39,134 bases of DNA from an uncultured Eubacterium sp. (GTDB lineage Bacteria; Bacillota; Clostridia; Lachnospirales; Lachnospiraceae), in the NCBI GenBank assembly GCA_947089855.1, contig CAMUML010000040.1, positions 1 through 39,134 of the forward strand, read 5' to 3'. Shown one piece after another: positions 7,975 through 16,775 of this stretch. Numbering within the stretch: position 1 is the stretch's first letter; each line of letters starts with the position of its first letter. The position numbers were made by a program, and so were the translations under genes. Under the pieces are notes generated by a model that made no database searches, was not told the DNA's origin, and was given only the letters and a program-made list of their open reading frames with translations.

Positions 7975-8412
7975 ATGGAAAACAAAATGGCAAAAAAATA
8001 CGTTTATACCATTGAAGACTGCCTTTATTTATTCGGAACGATTGCCCTGGCCGTTTTGATACCCATATTAGTTTCCAAGGAACTATGGCCAAATTTTTGG
8101 AACCATCTAAAACTGCCGCCCTGCCCGTTCCACCTAATAACCGGCTATTACTGCCCCGGATGCGGAGGAACCCGGGCTTTTTACGCGCTGTTGCATGGCC
8201 GTATCTTACAGGCTTTTTTTTACCATCCTGCAGTACCTTATGGTGCTGCCATTTTTACCTGGTTTATGGCCACCCAGACGTTAGAACGGTTAAGTAAAGG
8301 GGCGCTGCGCATTGGAATGCGCTACCGCAACAGCTATGTATGGGCCGGCACAGCCATTCTCCTCGGAAATTTTATCGCCAGAAACCTGGCAAAGCTGTTT
8401 TTTGCTTCTTAG
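7975..8412 (+). CDS. DUF2752-family membrane protein
   Basis: This is a 145-residue membrane protein with about three hydrophobic segments. The centre contains CPFHLITGYYCPGCGGTRAF (about residues 50-69), the cysteine-rich CPGCGGTR signature of DUF2752, a family without known function. A second ATG four codons in (7987) is an alternative start; both have only a weak purine-rich site. It is the single plus-strand gene among minus-strand neighbours and is convergent with the DUF4190-like gene, whose end is 22 bp away. Confidence 0.8.
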   Translation: MENKMAKKYVYTIEDCLYLFGTIALAVLIPILVSKELWPNFWNHLKLPPCPFHLITGYYCPGCGGTRAFYALLHGRILQAFFYHPAVPYGAAIFTWFMATQTLERLSKGALRIGMRYRNSYVWAGTAILLGNFIARNLAKLFFAS

Positions 8413-8434
8413 GAACTGTAGGAAAGGGCGCCCC

Positions 8435-8830
8435 CTATTTTGGCAGCGCGCCGCTGTAAGCCTCTATCATTTCCATATACGCCTTTAAAAACGCCTCAAT
8501 ACTGCCATACTGCATCAAAAGCATGGCCAACGACCCTGCCAATAAAAACAGTGTCAGAACCATTGCCATAACGCTGACCCAAACTGCAGTCCTTGCGCCT
8601 ACGGACATAGTAGTTTCACCGCCCTTGGACAGCAACGCGAAGACAATCCCCAGGCTGCCGCATGGAATCGATATATAAATGCAGCAAATCGTAGACACCG
8701 CAACCACACTTAGGATAATGGCCGCGGTTGCCATCGGCTGTGAACGTTTATCATCGGGCTGCGGATTATTTGCGTATGCCTGGTACCACGGGCCATTTTG
8801 GAAATCCTGCTGGTTTTGTCCAAAGTTCAT
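8435..8830 (-). CDS. DUF4190-like small membrane protein
   Basis: This is a 131-residue protein. A polar N-terminus rich in Asn and Gln (NFGQNQQDFQNGPWYQAY) precedes two hydrophobic segments (about residues 33-68 and 78-107). A short amphipathic tail ends the protein. The layout, with GSLGIVFALLSK after the first segment, fits the DUF4190 group of unknown function. The start is the ATG at 8830 with GGAGG about 10 nt upstream; the earlier ATG lies in the binding site. A promoter for it is listed separately. Confidence 0.65.
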   Translation of the reverse strand: MNFGQNQQDFQNGPWYQAYANNPQPDDKRSQPMATAAIILSVVAVSTICCIYISIPCGSLGIVFALLSKGGETTMSVGARTAVWVSVMAMVLTLFLLAGSLAMLLMQYGSIEAFLKAYMEMIEAYSGALPK

Positions 8831-8872
8831 ATAGCAACTTCCTCCCATATGCTTGTAAACGAGTAAGGTATA

Positions 8873-8901
8873 AGTATAGCATGAAGCCGAAAAAAATACA
8901 A
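8873..8901 (-). promoter_or_regulatory. Promoter for the DUF4190-like gene
   Basis: On the minus strand TTGTAT (8896-8901) and TATACT (8873-8878) are separated by 17 bp. The expected start leaves a leader of roughly 35 nt before the gene. Confidence 0.6.
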
Positions 8902-8919
8902 TGGCCCGCAGATTCCCAC

Positions 8920-8948
8920 TTTACACCTCCCATCCTTTTCTTTATAAT
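8920..8948 (+). promoter_or_regulatory. Promoter for tex
   Basis: TTTACA (8920-8925) and TATAAT (8943-8948) are 17 bp apart on the plus strand, about 90 bp upstream of the tex start. It is divergent from the promoter of the DUF4190-like gene, from which it is separated by about 20 bp. Confidence 0.7.
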
Positions 8949-9040
8949 ACAGGAAATATGCTACGGCCACACTTTCATAAAAACCGTATGCATGAAATAC
9001 ATAGAAAGGTGCATGGAATACATGCAAAGTTAAGTTTAAT

Positions 9041-11185
9041 ATGGATATAATAAAGACACTCGCCCAGGAATTACAGATTAAACCCGGCCAGGCACAAGCT
9101 GCCGTGAGCCTGATAGACGAAGGCAATACCATCCCTTTTATCGCCCGTTACCGCAAAGAAGCGACAGGCTCCCTGGACGACGAAGTGCTGCGCCAGCTGT
9201 ATGACCGGCTAAATTACCTACGTAACCTGGACGAAAAAAAGCAGCAGGCCATGTCCAATATCGAAGAACAGGGCAAACTGACCGAAGAATTAAAGGCACA
9301 GATAGAAGCTGCACAAACGCTTGTCGTTGTAGAAGACCTCTACCGGCCCTTCCGCCCAAAACGCAGGACAAGGGCTACCGCAGCAAAAGAAAAGGGCCTG
9401 GAACCGTTTGCAAATTTAATCCTGCTTCAAAATACAAAAAAACCTCTTGAAGAAGAAGCGCAAGCCTTTTTAAACCCAGAAAACGGAGTTTCCACTATAC
9501 AAGAAGCATTAACCGGGGCTTCCGATATTATTGCAGAAGCTATTTCGGACGAAGCGGATTACCGTATCCGTATCCGCGATATGACCACAAAAAATGGCAT
9601 GATCGCATCGTCCGCCAAAAACCCACAGGAAACGTCCGTTTATGAAATGTATTACGCCTTTACCGAACGTATTTCCAAAATCGCCGGGCACCGTGTATTG
9701 GCATTAAACCGTGGGGAATCCGAAAAAATCCTGACTGTAAAAATCGAAGCCCCACAAGACGATATTATCCGTTACCTGGAAAAACAGGTGATTGTAAAAA
9801 AGAACCCACATACTACCCCGTTCTTGCAGGCCGCTGCCATAGACAGCTACCAGCGCCTGATCGCCCCGGCAATTGAGCGGGAAGTCCGTAATAGCCTTAC
9901 AGAAATGGCCCAAGACGGCGCAATCCATGTATTTGGCAAAAATCTGGAACAGCTTTTAATGCAGCCTCCTATTGTAAACCAAGTCGTACTTGGCTGGGAC
10001 CCTGCCTTCCGTACCGGATGCAAAATATCAGTCGTAGACCCAACCGGAAAAGTACTTGATACAACCGTTATCTATCCAACGGCCCCACAAAATAAGATAG
10101 ACGAATCAAAGTCTATCATCAAACACTTAATAGAAAAATATCATGTAACTTTAATATCGCTTGGGAACGGCACAGCCTCCAGGGAATCAGAAAATATAAT
10201 TGTCGATTTTTTAAAAGAGCTTGATACGCCAGTGCAATATGTAATTGTCAATGAAGCCGGTGCTTCCGTATATTCTGCAAGCAAGCTGGCCACAGAAGAG
10301 TTCCCGAATTTTGACGTTGGGCAGCGCAGTGCCGTTTCTATGGCCAGGCGGCTGCAAGACCCTCTTGCTGAACTTGTAAAAATCGATCCGAAATCCATTG
10401 GCGTCGGCCAATACCAGCACGATATGAACCAGAAAAAATTAAGCCAAGCCTTGGCAGGCGTCGTCGAAGGCTGCGTAAACAAAGTCGGCGTAGATTTAAA
10501 TACAGCCTCCGCTTCGCTCCTGGAATATATTTCGGGAATCAGCAAAACCGTCGCTAAAAATATTGTAACATACCGGGAAAGCAACGGCCAGTTTACATCG
10601 CGGCCCCAATTGCTGAAAGTACCAAAGCTAGGGCCAAAAGCTTATGAGCAATGCGCGGGCTTTACACGGATCTTAAATGGGAAAAATCCGTTTGACGCCA
10701 CAGCCGTCCATCCAGAAAGCTACGATGCTGCCAGCCAGCTGCTTACAAAGCTCGGCTATGCGCCGCAGGATATTACAACTGGCGGCTTAAAAGGCATTTC
10801 CCGCAAAATCACTGATTACCGGGGCCTTGCACAAGAGTTGGGGATTGGTGAAATCACACTGAGGGACATTGTAAAAGAACTGGAAAAACCCGCGCGCGAT
10901 CCAAGGGAAGATATGCCGAAACCAATTTTGCGCAGCGATGTGCTAGAAATCAAGGACTTAACGCCTGGTATGGTTTTAAAAGGGACGGTGCGAAACGTGA
11001 TTGATTTTGGAGTTTTTGTGGATATAGGCGTACATCAGGATGGGCTGGTCCATATTTCACAAATATGCGACCGTTTTATTAAACATCCATTAGATGCTGT
11101 TAGCGTTGGGGATATTGTGGATGTGAAGGTGTTAAGTGTTGATATAGAGAAAAAGCGGATTCAGCTTACTATGCGGGGTATCTGA
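9041..11185 (+). CDS. tex: Tex-family RNA-binding transcription accessory protein
   Basis: This 714-residue protein has the full Tex layout. It has an N-terminal helical region opening with AQELQIKPGQAQAAVSLIDEG and IPFIARYRKE. A YqgF/RuvC-like domain begins near residue 320 (VVLGWDPAFRTGCKISVVD). A helix-hairpin-helix region follows near 485-560 (VGVDLNTASASLLEYISG), and a C-terminal S1 domain near 638-714 (GMVLKGTVRNVIDFGVFVDI). Tex is a cytosolic nucleic-acid-binding protein linked to transcription and RNA metabolism. The ATG at 9041 is the first in frame after a stop but lacks a clear ribosome binding site. The last 200 bp are noticeably richer in G and T than the rest. Confidence 0.95.
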   Translation: MDIIKTLAQELQIKPGQAQAAVSLIDEGNTIPFIARYRKEATGSLDDEVLRQLYDRLNYLRNLDEKKQQAMSNIEEQGKLTEELKAQIEAAQTLVVVEDLYRPFRPKRRTRATAAKEKGLEPFANLILLQNTKKPLEEEAQAFLNPENGVSTIQEALTGASDIIAEAISDEADYRIRIRDMTTKNGMIASSAKNPQETSVYEMYYAFTERISKIAGHRVLALNRGESEKILTVKIEAPQDDIIRYLEKQVIVKKNPHTTPFLQAAAIDSYQRLIAPAIEREVRNSLTEMAQDGAIHVFGKNLEQLLMQPPIVNQVVLGWDPAFRTGCKISVVDPTGKVLDTTVIYPTAPQNKIDESKSIIKHLIEKYHVTLISLGNGTASRESENIIVDFLKELDTPVQYVIVNEAGASVYSASKLATEEFPNFDVGQRSAVSMARRLQDPLAELVKIDPKSIGVGQYQHDMNQKKLSQALAGVVEGCVNKVGVDLNTASASLLEYISGISKTVAKNIVTYRESNGQFTSRPQLLKVPKLGPKAYEQCAGFTRILNGKNPFDATAVHPESYDAASQLLTKLGYAPQDITTGGLKGISRKITDYRGLAQELGIGEITLRDIVKELEKPARDPREDMPKPILRSDVLEIKDLTPGMVLKGTVRNVIDFGVFVDIGVHQDGLVHISQICDRFIKHPLDAVSVGDIVDVKVLSVDIEKKRIQLTMRGI

Positions 11186-11238
11186 CTTTATTCTATAGGA
11201 TGTCTAGAAACTATTTTGCAAGCGTGTGCTTCCTGGCA

Positions 11239-11322
11239 GATTTATAAACGCCGGTTGAGGGGACGGTGGGCTGGCTTCCGTCTTTAAAACATCCTTCCAA
11301 CGATGCCAAAAGCCAGCCCACC
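11239..11322. repeat. Inverted repeat between tex and hom, partly repeated at 20.1 kb
   Basis: Perfect 13-bp arms GGTGGGCTGGCTT (11265-11277) and its complement (11310-11322) enclose 32 bp. The left part (11239-11277) closely resembles 20133-20174 near the DnaA-box cluster, including the core GGTGGGCTGG. No T-run follows either arm, so it is a poor intrinsic terminator for the convergent genes tex and hom. It is better described as a dispersed non-coding repeat. The rest of 11186-11420 shows nothing else. Confidence 0.55.
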
Positions 11323-11420
11323 ACTGATCCCCCTCCCCTCTCCCATACGGCTAGTTTTCCCAGGCTTCCCGCCTCTAAAAAGTTTTCAAACACTCTCCAG
11401 GCCCCATAATTCCCACTGCA

Positions 11421-12623
11421 TCAATGGAACCGTATCATTTGGATAATATTCCCCATCCCTTTTGCTTTCTCAATATATTCCGCTTCTTTCATCTGTGCCG
11501 TAACGAAACCGACCTCTCCCTCTGCTTTTGGAACTTCTATATATTCCACTTCCCCAAATGCATCTTCGACCGCTTTTTTACTACAAGCAGCACGTACAAA
11601 AAACCGTGCGGACTGCTGCCTATAATCCGCAATGGCAAGCTTTTGCGGCCTCCATTCGATTTCTATATGTTTCCCAAGGTGCTTTGCCAGCTCTACAACA
11701 TCTGCAACTACTGCACTTGCCGTTGGGAGGCTGCCTGCGCCGCTGCCGTAAAACATGGCGTCGCCTAGCATATTCCCACGTACAAATACCGCGTTAAACA
11801 CACCATTTACCGTATATAATGGATGCTCTTGCGGCAACAAAAACGGTGCTACCATAACAGCATAAGTATCACCTATCTGTTTGCTTGTCGCAAGCAATTT
11901 AATCGTACGGCCCATCTTTTTTGCATATAAAATATCAATTGCCGACAGCTTGCTGATGCCTTCTGTATAGACATCTTCAAAATCTACCTGCTGCCCTGCA
12001 ATTAAAGAAGTCAGTATCGCAATCTTGCGCCCTGCATCATGGCCTTCCACATCCGCAGTCGGGTCTTTCTCGGCATACCCTTTTTCCTGTGCTTCCTTTA
12101 AGGCTTCTGAAAATTCACAGCCTGCGTCTGCCATCCTAGTTAGCATATAGTTTGTAGTCCCATTGACAATGCCACTAATTTCTTCAATACGGTCTGCTGT
12201 CAGGCAGGAATTTAAAGCACGTATGATTGGAATACCGCCCCCGACGCTTGCCTCAAACATAAAATTTGCATTCTGTTCTTTTGCTACCGCAATTAGCTCC
12301 GAGCCGTGCGCAGCCACCAACGCTTTGTTGGAAGTCGTAACACTTTTGCCAGCCATCAACATCGCTTTTACAAATGTATATGCCGGCTCTACGCCGCCCA
12401 TGCTTTCAACTACTACCGCAACCTCCGGGTCTTCTGCAATTACTTTATAATCGTGTACAACCTTGCTCTGTATCGGGTCTCCTTCAAAATCCCGCAGGTC
12501 AAGGATATATTTCACCTCAATGCCTTCCCCGATTTTTTTACAAATGCTATCCTGATTGGTCCCTATGACCTTGACCACCCCGGAGCCGATCGTACCATAG
12601 CCCATTACTGCAATCTTTATCAT
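11421..12623 (-). CDS. hom: Homoserine dehydrogenase
   Basis: This enzyme reduces aspartate semialdehyde to homoserine, the branch step toward threonine and methionine. The 400-residue protein has an N-terminal Rossmann motif GYGTIGSGVV (about residues 7-16), ASVGGGIPIIRAL (substrate region), GIVNGTTNYML and DPTADVEGHDAGRK with the catalytic lysine. A short ACT-like C-terminal regulatory region follows (about 330-400). The start is the ATG at 12623 with AAGGGAG upstream; upstream in-frame codons lack a site. It follows prfB by 55 bp on the same strand. thrB and thrC are not adjacent. Confidence 0.94.
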   Translation of the reverse strand: MIKIAVMGYGTIGSGVVKVIGTNQDSICKKIGEGIEVKYILDLRDFEGDPIQSKVVHDYKVIAEDPEVAVVVESMGGVEPAYTFVKAMLMAGKSVTTSNKALVAAHGSELIAVAKEQNANFMFEASVGGGIPIIRALNSCLTADRIEEISGIVNGTTNYMLTRMADAGCEFSEALKEAQEKGYAEKDPTADVEGHDAGRKIAILTSLIAGQQVDFEDVYTEGISKLSAIDILYAKKMGRTIKLLATSKQIGDTYAVMVAPFLLPQEHPLYTVNGVFNAVFVRGNMLGDAMFYGSGAGSLPTASAVVADVVELAKHLGKHIEIEWRPQKLAIADYRQQSARFFVRAACSKKAVEDAFGEVEYIEVPKAEGEVGFVTAQMKEAEYIEKAKGMGNIIQMIRFH

Positions 12624-12678
12624 ACTATTTACTCCCTTAACCATATTTTCTATCCTGTCCAAAAGATGCCCTATTTTC

Positions 12679-13789
12679 TTATTTTGCCAAAGAAACCCAT
12701 TTCAAGTATGCATTAATAAACAAATCCAAATCTCCATCCATAACTGCCCCCACATTACCGCTCTCTACATTGGTACGGTGGTCTTTGACCATTGTATATG
12801 GCTGCATCACATAAGAACGGATCTGGTTCCCCCATCCGATTTCCGTAACTTCCCCGCGGATGCCCGCTTCTTTTGCGGCCTGTTCTTCCTGTTTTAGCAA
12901 GTAGAGCTTGGCCTTTAGCATCTGCATGGCTTTATCTTTATTCATATGCTGGGAACGTTCATTCTGGCATGTCACTACAATCCCTGTTGGGAAATGTGTA
13001 ATACGGATGGCAGACGATGTTTTGTTAATATGCTGGCCACCTGCACCACTGGAACGGAATGTGTCAATACGGATATCATCCTCCTTTATTTCAATATCCA
13101 CATCTTCTTCAATATCCGGCATAACATCGCAAGAAACAAACGATGTCTGACGTTTCCCAGCTGCATTAAACGGCGAAATACGTACCAGGCGGTGTACCCC
13201 CTTTTCTGACTTTAAATATCCATATGCATTGATGCCATTGACCTGAAAAGTCACTGATTTTATCCCTGCTTCTTCCCCTTCGTGGTAATCCAGCACTTCT
13301 AGTTCAAACCCTCTCGCAGCCGCCCACCTTGTATACATCCGGTACAGCATAGAAGCCCAGTCGCACGACTCTGTGCCGCCTGCACCGGCATTTAAAGATA
13401 CAATGGCATTGTCCGCATCATACTCGCCGGAAAGCAATGTCTTCATCCGTATAGAATCAAACTGGTGCTGATAAGCCTGTATGGCTTCTTCTACTTCGGT
13501 AAGCAACGATAAGTCCTTTTCCTCTTCCCCCATAATAATAAGGGTTTCAATATCGTCGTACTTTGCCGTCAACTCATCAAAGATACGTATATCGTCCTTT
13601 AAGCTTTTTAACTCTTTCATCTTTTTCTGGGATTCCTGCGCATGGTCCCAAAAATCCGGCGCTTCCATTTCGCGCTCTAACTCTTCCACCTTTTTGCCCT
13701 TATTCGCGAGGTCAAAGTGAATCCCTCAATTCCTGCAATGGTTTGGTAAAGGTATTTAGTGTGTACCTATACTGGTCAAATTCAACCAT
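12679..13789 (-). CDS. prfB: Peptide chain release factor 2 (programmed +1 frameshift)
   Basis: RF2 releases peptides at UGA and UAA. The reading frame starts at ATG 13789 (GGTGAG upstream), codes 25 residues (MVEFDQYRYTLN... to ...ELRDSL) and meets an in-frame UGA at 13712-13714. After a +1 shift it continues from GAC at 13713 into the long frame, giving 369 residues in all. The main frame holds the SPF stop-codon motif (in VRISPFNAAGKRQ) and the catalytic GGQ (SSGAGGQHINKT). Taking only the long frame from the GTG at 13689 would miss the first 33 residues. It lies between the S41 peptidase gene and hom. Confidence 0.95.
13711..13726 (-). promoter_or_regulatory. RF2 autoregulatory frameshift site
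   Basis: On the minus strand an internal Shine-Dalgarno-like AGGGA (13722-13726) stands just upstream of the slippery CTT-TGA-C (13711-13717). This is the known RF2 arrangement. When RF2 is scarce, termination at UGA is slow, the ribosome slips +1 on CUU and full-length RF2 is made. All core parts are intact. Confidence 0.93.
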
Positions 13790-13910
13790 CTTCTCACCAA
13801 CTTTCTTAAATTTTTATTATATTAACAGCAACAGTCCGGAATATCCAGACTGCTGCATGTATACACAGATATTCGCCCAGCGCATAGGCATGGGTTTTGC
13901 ATTTTTAATA

Positions 13911-15125
13911 CTACTCCATTTGCCGCAGCTCTTTTACCGCCCGCCGCACTTGGTTATCTTTCATATAATCATATTCTTTTTCTTTTTTGCCACTATACTT
14001 ATATTTCAATTTAATATCCGGATCAATTCCTGTACCGTGGATATTTTCCCCCTTTGGTGTAAAATACTTTGCTGTTGTAAGTTTAATCGCGCTCTTATCG
14101 GTAAGCCTGCGCACGGTCTGCACAACGCCTTTTCCATAAGTTGTTGTACCAATCAATGTGCCATAACCATAATCACGCACTGCCCCGGCAAAAATCTCAG
14201 AACAGCTTGCACTATTGCCATTAATGAGTACCGCCATTGGCAAATCCAGATAGTGTTGCGCATCCGAAGAAACCTCCTGGCGCCTGCCATATTTGTCTTC
14301 CGTATAGACAATCAAGCCTTCCGGAAGAATATAATCCAGTATTTCCGTAACAGAATCCATCATACCGCCCGGATTATCGCGCAGGTCTACAATTAATTTA
14401 TCCATACCCTGTGCCTTTAACCCTTCGACTGCCTGCTTAAAATCTTTGGCTGTGGCATCGCCAAATTCAGCGACCACAATCAGCCCTATGCCGTCTGCAA
14501 GCATCTGGCTGTCTACGGTTGGCACGTCAACCTTCCCGCGTTTTACATGAAAATCCAAATACCCATCCGCCCCTTTGCGGGAAACGGTCAGATGTACACT
14601 GCTGTTTTCCTCCCCGCGGATATGTGTCACCAACTCCGATAACTCCATCGAACGTGCGTCAATATCTTCCACCTGGACAACCACATCCCCAGCTTTCAGC
14701 CCCGCCTTCTGTGCAGGGGTCTTTTGATACACCCGGACAATCTGCACCTGCATGGTGTCCGGATCCTGCTGCAATACCGCTCCTATCCCATAATACTGTG
14801 CACTGGCGGAAATCATCATTTCCTCATATTCTTCTTCGGTATAATATGCAGAATAGGGGTCTTCCAGGCTGGCAAACAGCCCCTTATACAAGCCATCTGC
14901 CAAATCCTGTGCATCTACGTCTTCATAATAATATTCATCTATTACATTGGTAAGTTCGTTTATTTTAGCACGTACTGAACTGTCTACAAGGCTGCCCCCG
15001 GAACCAAAGCCGCCTGTGCTGATACGCCCCTGCAGCCAGAATATACCGGCCGCACCAAGAAGCAGGAATACACAGGTTGCTGCCAGCGCGCCTGTAAGTA
15101 CGCCTTTGGCAAATTTATTTTTCAT
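13911..15125 (-). CDS. S41-family C-terminal processing peptidase
   Basis: This is a 404-residue secreted or membrane-anchored serine protease. One hydrophobic N-terminal segment (about residues 8-30) is followed by a helical region with DLADGLYKGLFASLEDPYS. A PDZ domain (about 110-185, with KAGLKAGDVVVQV) and the tail-specific protease domain follow. The predicted Ser-Lys dyad is S307 (NGNSASCSEI) and K332 (GKGVVQT), 25 residues apart as in CtpB. The start ATG at 15125 has only a weak AGGGAAA site. It follows ftsX by 50 bp, which suggests co-expression with the FtsEX cell-wall machinery. Its substrate cannot be read from sequence. Confidence 0.9.
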   Translation of the reverse strand: MKNKFAKGVLTGALAATCVFLLLGAAGIFWLQGRISTGGFGSGGSLVDSSVRAKINELTNVIDEYYYEDVDAQDLADGLYKGLFASLEDPYSAYYTEEEYEEMMISASAQYYGIGAVLQQDPDTMQVQIVRVYQKTPAQKAGLKAGDVVVQVEDIDARSMELSELVTHIRGEENSSVHLTVSRKGADGYLDFHVKRGKVDVPTVDSQMLADGIGLIVVAEFGDATAKDFKQAVEGLKAQGMDKLIVDLRDNPGGMMDSVTEILDYILPEGLIVYTEDKYGRRQEVSSDAQHYLDLPMAVLINGNSASCSEIFAGAVRDYGYGTLIGTTTYGKGVVQTVRRLTDKSAIKLTTAKYFTPKGENIHGTGIDPDIKLKYKYSGKKEKEYDYMKDNQVRRAVKELRQME

Positions 15126-15175
15126 TTTATTTTCCCTAACCCGGATAAACCAAAACTAGATCTTGCCTTTTTGCT

Positions 15176-16090
15176 TTAAACTTTCAGATGTTTGCGGATT
15201 GTTACGGCACTCCCCACAAACCCTATGCCGATCCCCAATATAATTGCTACCGGTACAAGCGTCCGGAAGACTTCATCCAAGGGCAAAAACGTCATCAGAT
15301 TGCGCAGGAACCGGAATTTATCGGTCAAAAACCGTATCAGCCTCTCATATAAAATAAACAAAATAAACAGCGGCAAAATAGATCCGATCAAACCGATCAG
15401 GATACCCTCTACATAAAACGGAGCCTTTACAAAATAATCCGATGCACCGATCAACTTCATAATCGCAATCTCTTCTTTGCGGACAGTAATACCGACCGAT
15501 ACCGTATTGCTGATCAAAAATATCGCCACTGCAAAGAGCACTAAAATAATCCCCATAGACACATAGGCGATCAGCTTGTTAAAATCCGTCAGCATATCTG
15601 CCAGTTCCTGTGATTTGTTGACCTGGCGCACACCAGATAAGGACTCCAGGTAGCTGACCAGCTCATCCTGCCTGGATACATCGCTTAAGTATACCTCATA
15701 GCTTGCATAGCTTTCCAGCGGGTTATCATCGCCAAAACTCTCCTCTGCTTCTTCGTGGCCTTCAAAATATAGCTTTTTATACTCTTCCCATGCTTCGTCT
15801 GCGGAAATAAAACGTTTGCGTAGCACCCCCTGCGCCTGCGCCAGGTCAATTGCTTTCCCAATGGCCTGTATCTGCTCTTCAGATGCATCTTTTTCAAAAA
15901 AAACAGTGATCGCCACACCGGTTTCCACATTCTGTACCATTGCCTGGAAATTTGTAATAATCGCAAAAAACAGTCCAAACAGAAAGATACATGCCGTCAT
16001 AGTCGCAATGGAAGCCGTAGAAAACAGCTTATTCCTCCAGATATTAATAATCCCCTGCTTCAAGGAATACATAAATCCACTAATCCTCAT
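15176..16090 (-). CDS. ftsX: Cell division protein FtsX
   Basis: FtsX is the membrane subunit of the FtsEX complex, which couples ATP hydrolysis to activation of extracellular peptidoglycan hydrolases. The 304-residue protein has the expected four segments: one N-terminal (about residues 20-42), then an extracellular loop of about 130 residues (roughly 45-175), then three clustered segments. The typical ISNTVSVGITVRKEEIAIMKLIGAS motif sits after the second. Its ATG overlaps the ftsE stop codon by 4 bp, so translation is coupled. Confidence 0.93.
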   Translation of the reverse strand: MRISGFMYSLKQGIINIWRNKLFSTASIATMTACIFLFGLFFAIITNFQAMVQNVETGVAITVFFEKDASEEQIQAIGKAIDLAQAQGVLRKRFISADEAWEEYKKLYFEGHEEAEESFGDDNPLESYASYEVYLSDVSRQDELVSYLESLSGVRQVNKSQELADMLTDFNKLIAYVSMGIILVLFAVAIFLISNTVSVGITVRKEEIAIMKLIGASDYFVKAPFYVEGILIGLIGSILPLFILFILYERLIRFLTDKFRFLRNLMTFLPLDEVFRTLVPVAIILGIGIGFVGSAVTIRKHLKV

Positions 16091-16767
16091 GAAAGTAATC
16101 CTCCCGCCTGTTCATCACCGACTACACTCCCTTTTTCTATCGTAATGACACGCTTTTTCATCTGGTGTACGATTTCAAGGTTATGCGTTACTACTACTAC
16201 CGTCGTCCCCCTTGCATTTATATCTTCCAGCAGCCTCATGATTTCCCATGCATTTTTGTTGTCTAAATTGCCAGTGGGCTCATCTGCAAGCAATATTTTA
16301 GGTTCGTTAATTAGCGCACGGGCAATCGCCACGCGCTGCTGTTCCCCACCGGACAGTTCTTTTGGCGCCGAACGGTATTTTTCCGGCAGCCCAACCATAG
16401 AAAGCACTTGCGGTACTTTTTTACGTACCGCACGGTTTGATTCACCAATAACACGTAACGCAAACCCTACGTTGTCATATACATTACGGTCTTTTAACAA
16501 GCGGAAATCCTGGAACACAACCCCAATCTGCCTACGGAACTTTGGTATACTTTTGCGGTTTATGCTTCCAACATCCTGGTCATTTATGTATACGGTGCCT
16601 TCCGTTGGCTCCAGTTCCTTTAAAAGCAGCTTGATCAGCGTCGATTTTCCAGAACCGCTGTCGCCTACTACAAATACAAACTCCCCCTTTTGTATCTCAA
16701 TGGTAACATTATTCAGTGCCGGTACCCCTTCTGAATAAGATTTACTTACATTTTCAAGCCGTATCAT
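16087..16767 (-). CDS. ftsE: Cell division ATP-binding protein FtsE
   Basis: FtsE is the ATPase of FtsEX on the cytoplasmic face. The 226-residue protein has Walker A GDSGSGKST (about residues 35-43), a Q-loop in GVVFQDFRLL, the ABC signature LSGGEQQR (about 139-146) and Walker B ILLADEPTGNLD. The ATG at 16767 follows AGGAGG. It starts 8 bp after the PucR/CdaR-type regulator and overlaps ftsX, so regulator, ftsE and ftsX very probably form one transcript that may continue into the S41 peptidase gene. Confidence 0.95.
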   Translation of the reverse strand: MIRLENVSKSYSEGVPALNNVTIEIQKGEFVFVVGDSGSGKSTLIKLLLKELEPTEGTVYINDQDVGSINRKSIPKFRRQIGVVFQDFRLLKDRNVYDNVGFALRVIGESNRAVRKKVPQVLSMVGLPEKYRSAPKELSGGEQQRVAIARALINEPKILLADEPTGNLDNKNAWEIMRLLEDINARGTTVVVVTHNLEIVHQMKKRVITIEKGSVVGDEQAGGLLS

Positions 16768-16775
16768 AAGACCTC

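Noticed and set aside
11211-11393. 60-residue minus-strand open frame between tex and hom
   Set aside because: It runs through the inverted repeat, has no ribosome binding site and no recognisable protein features.
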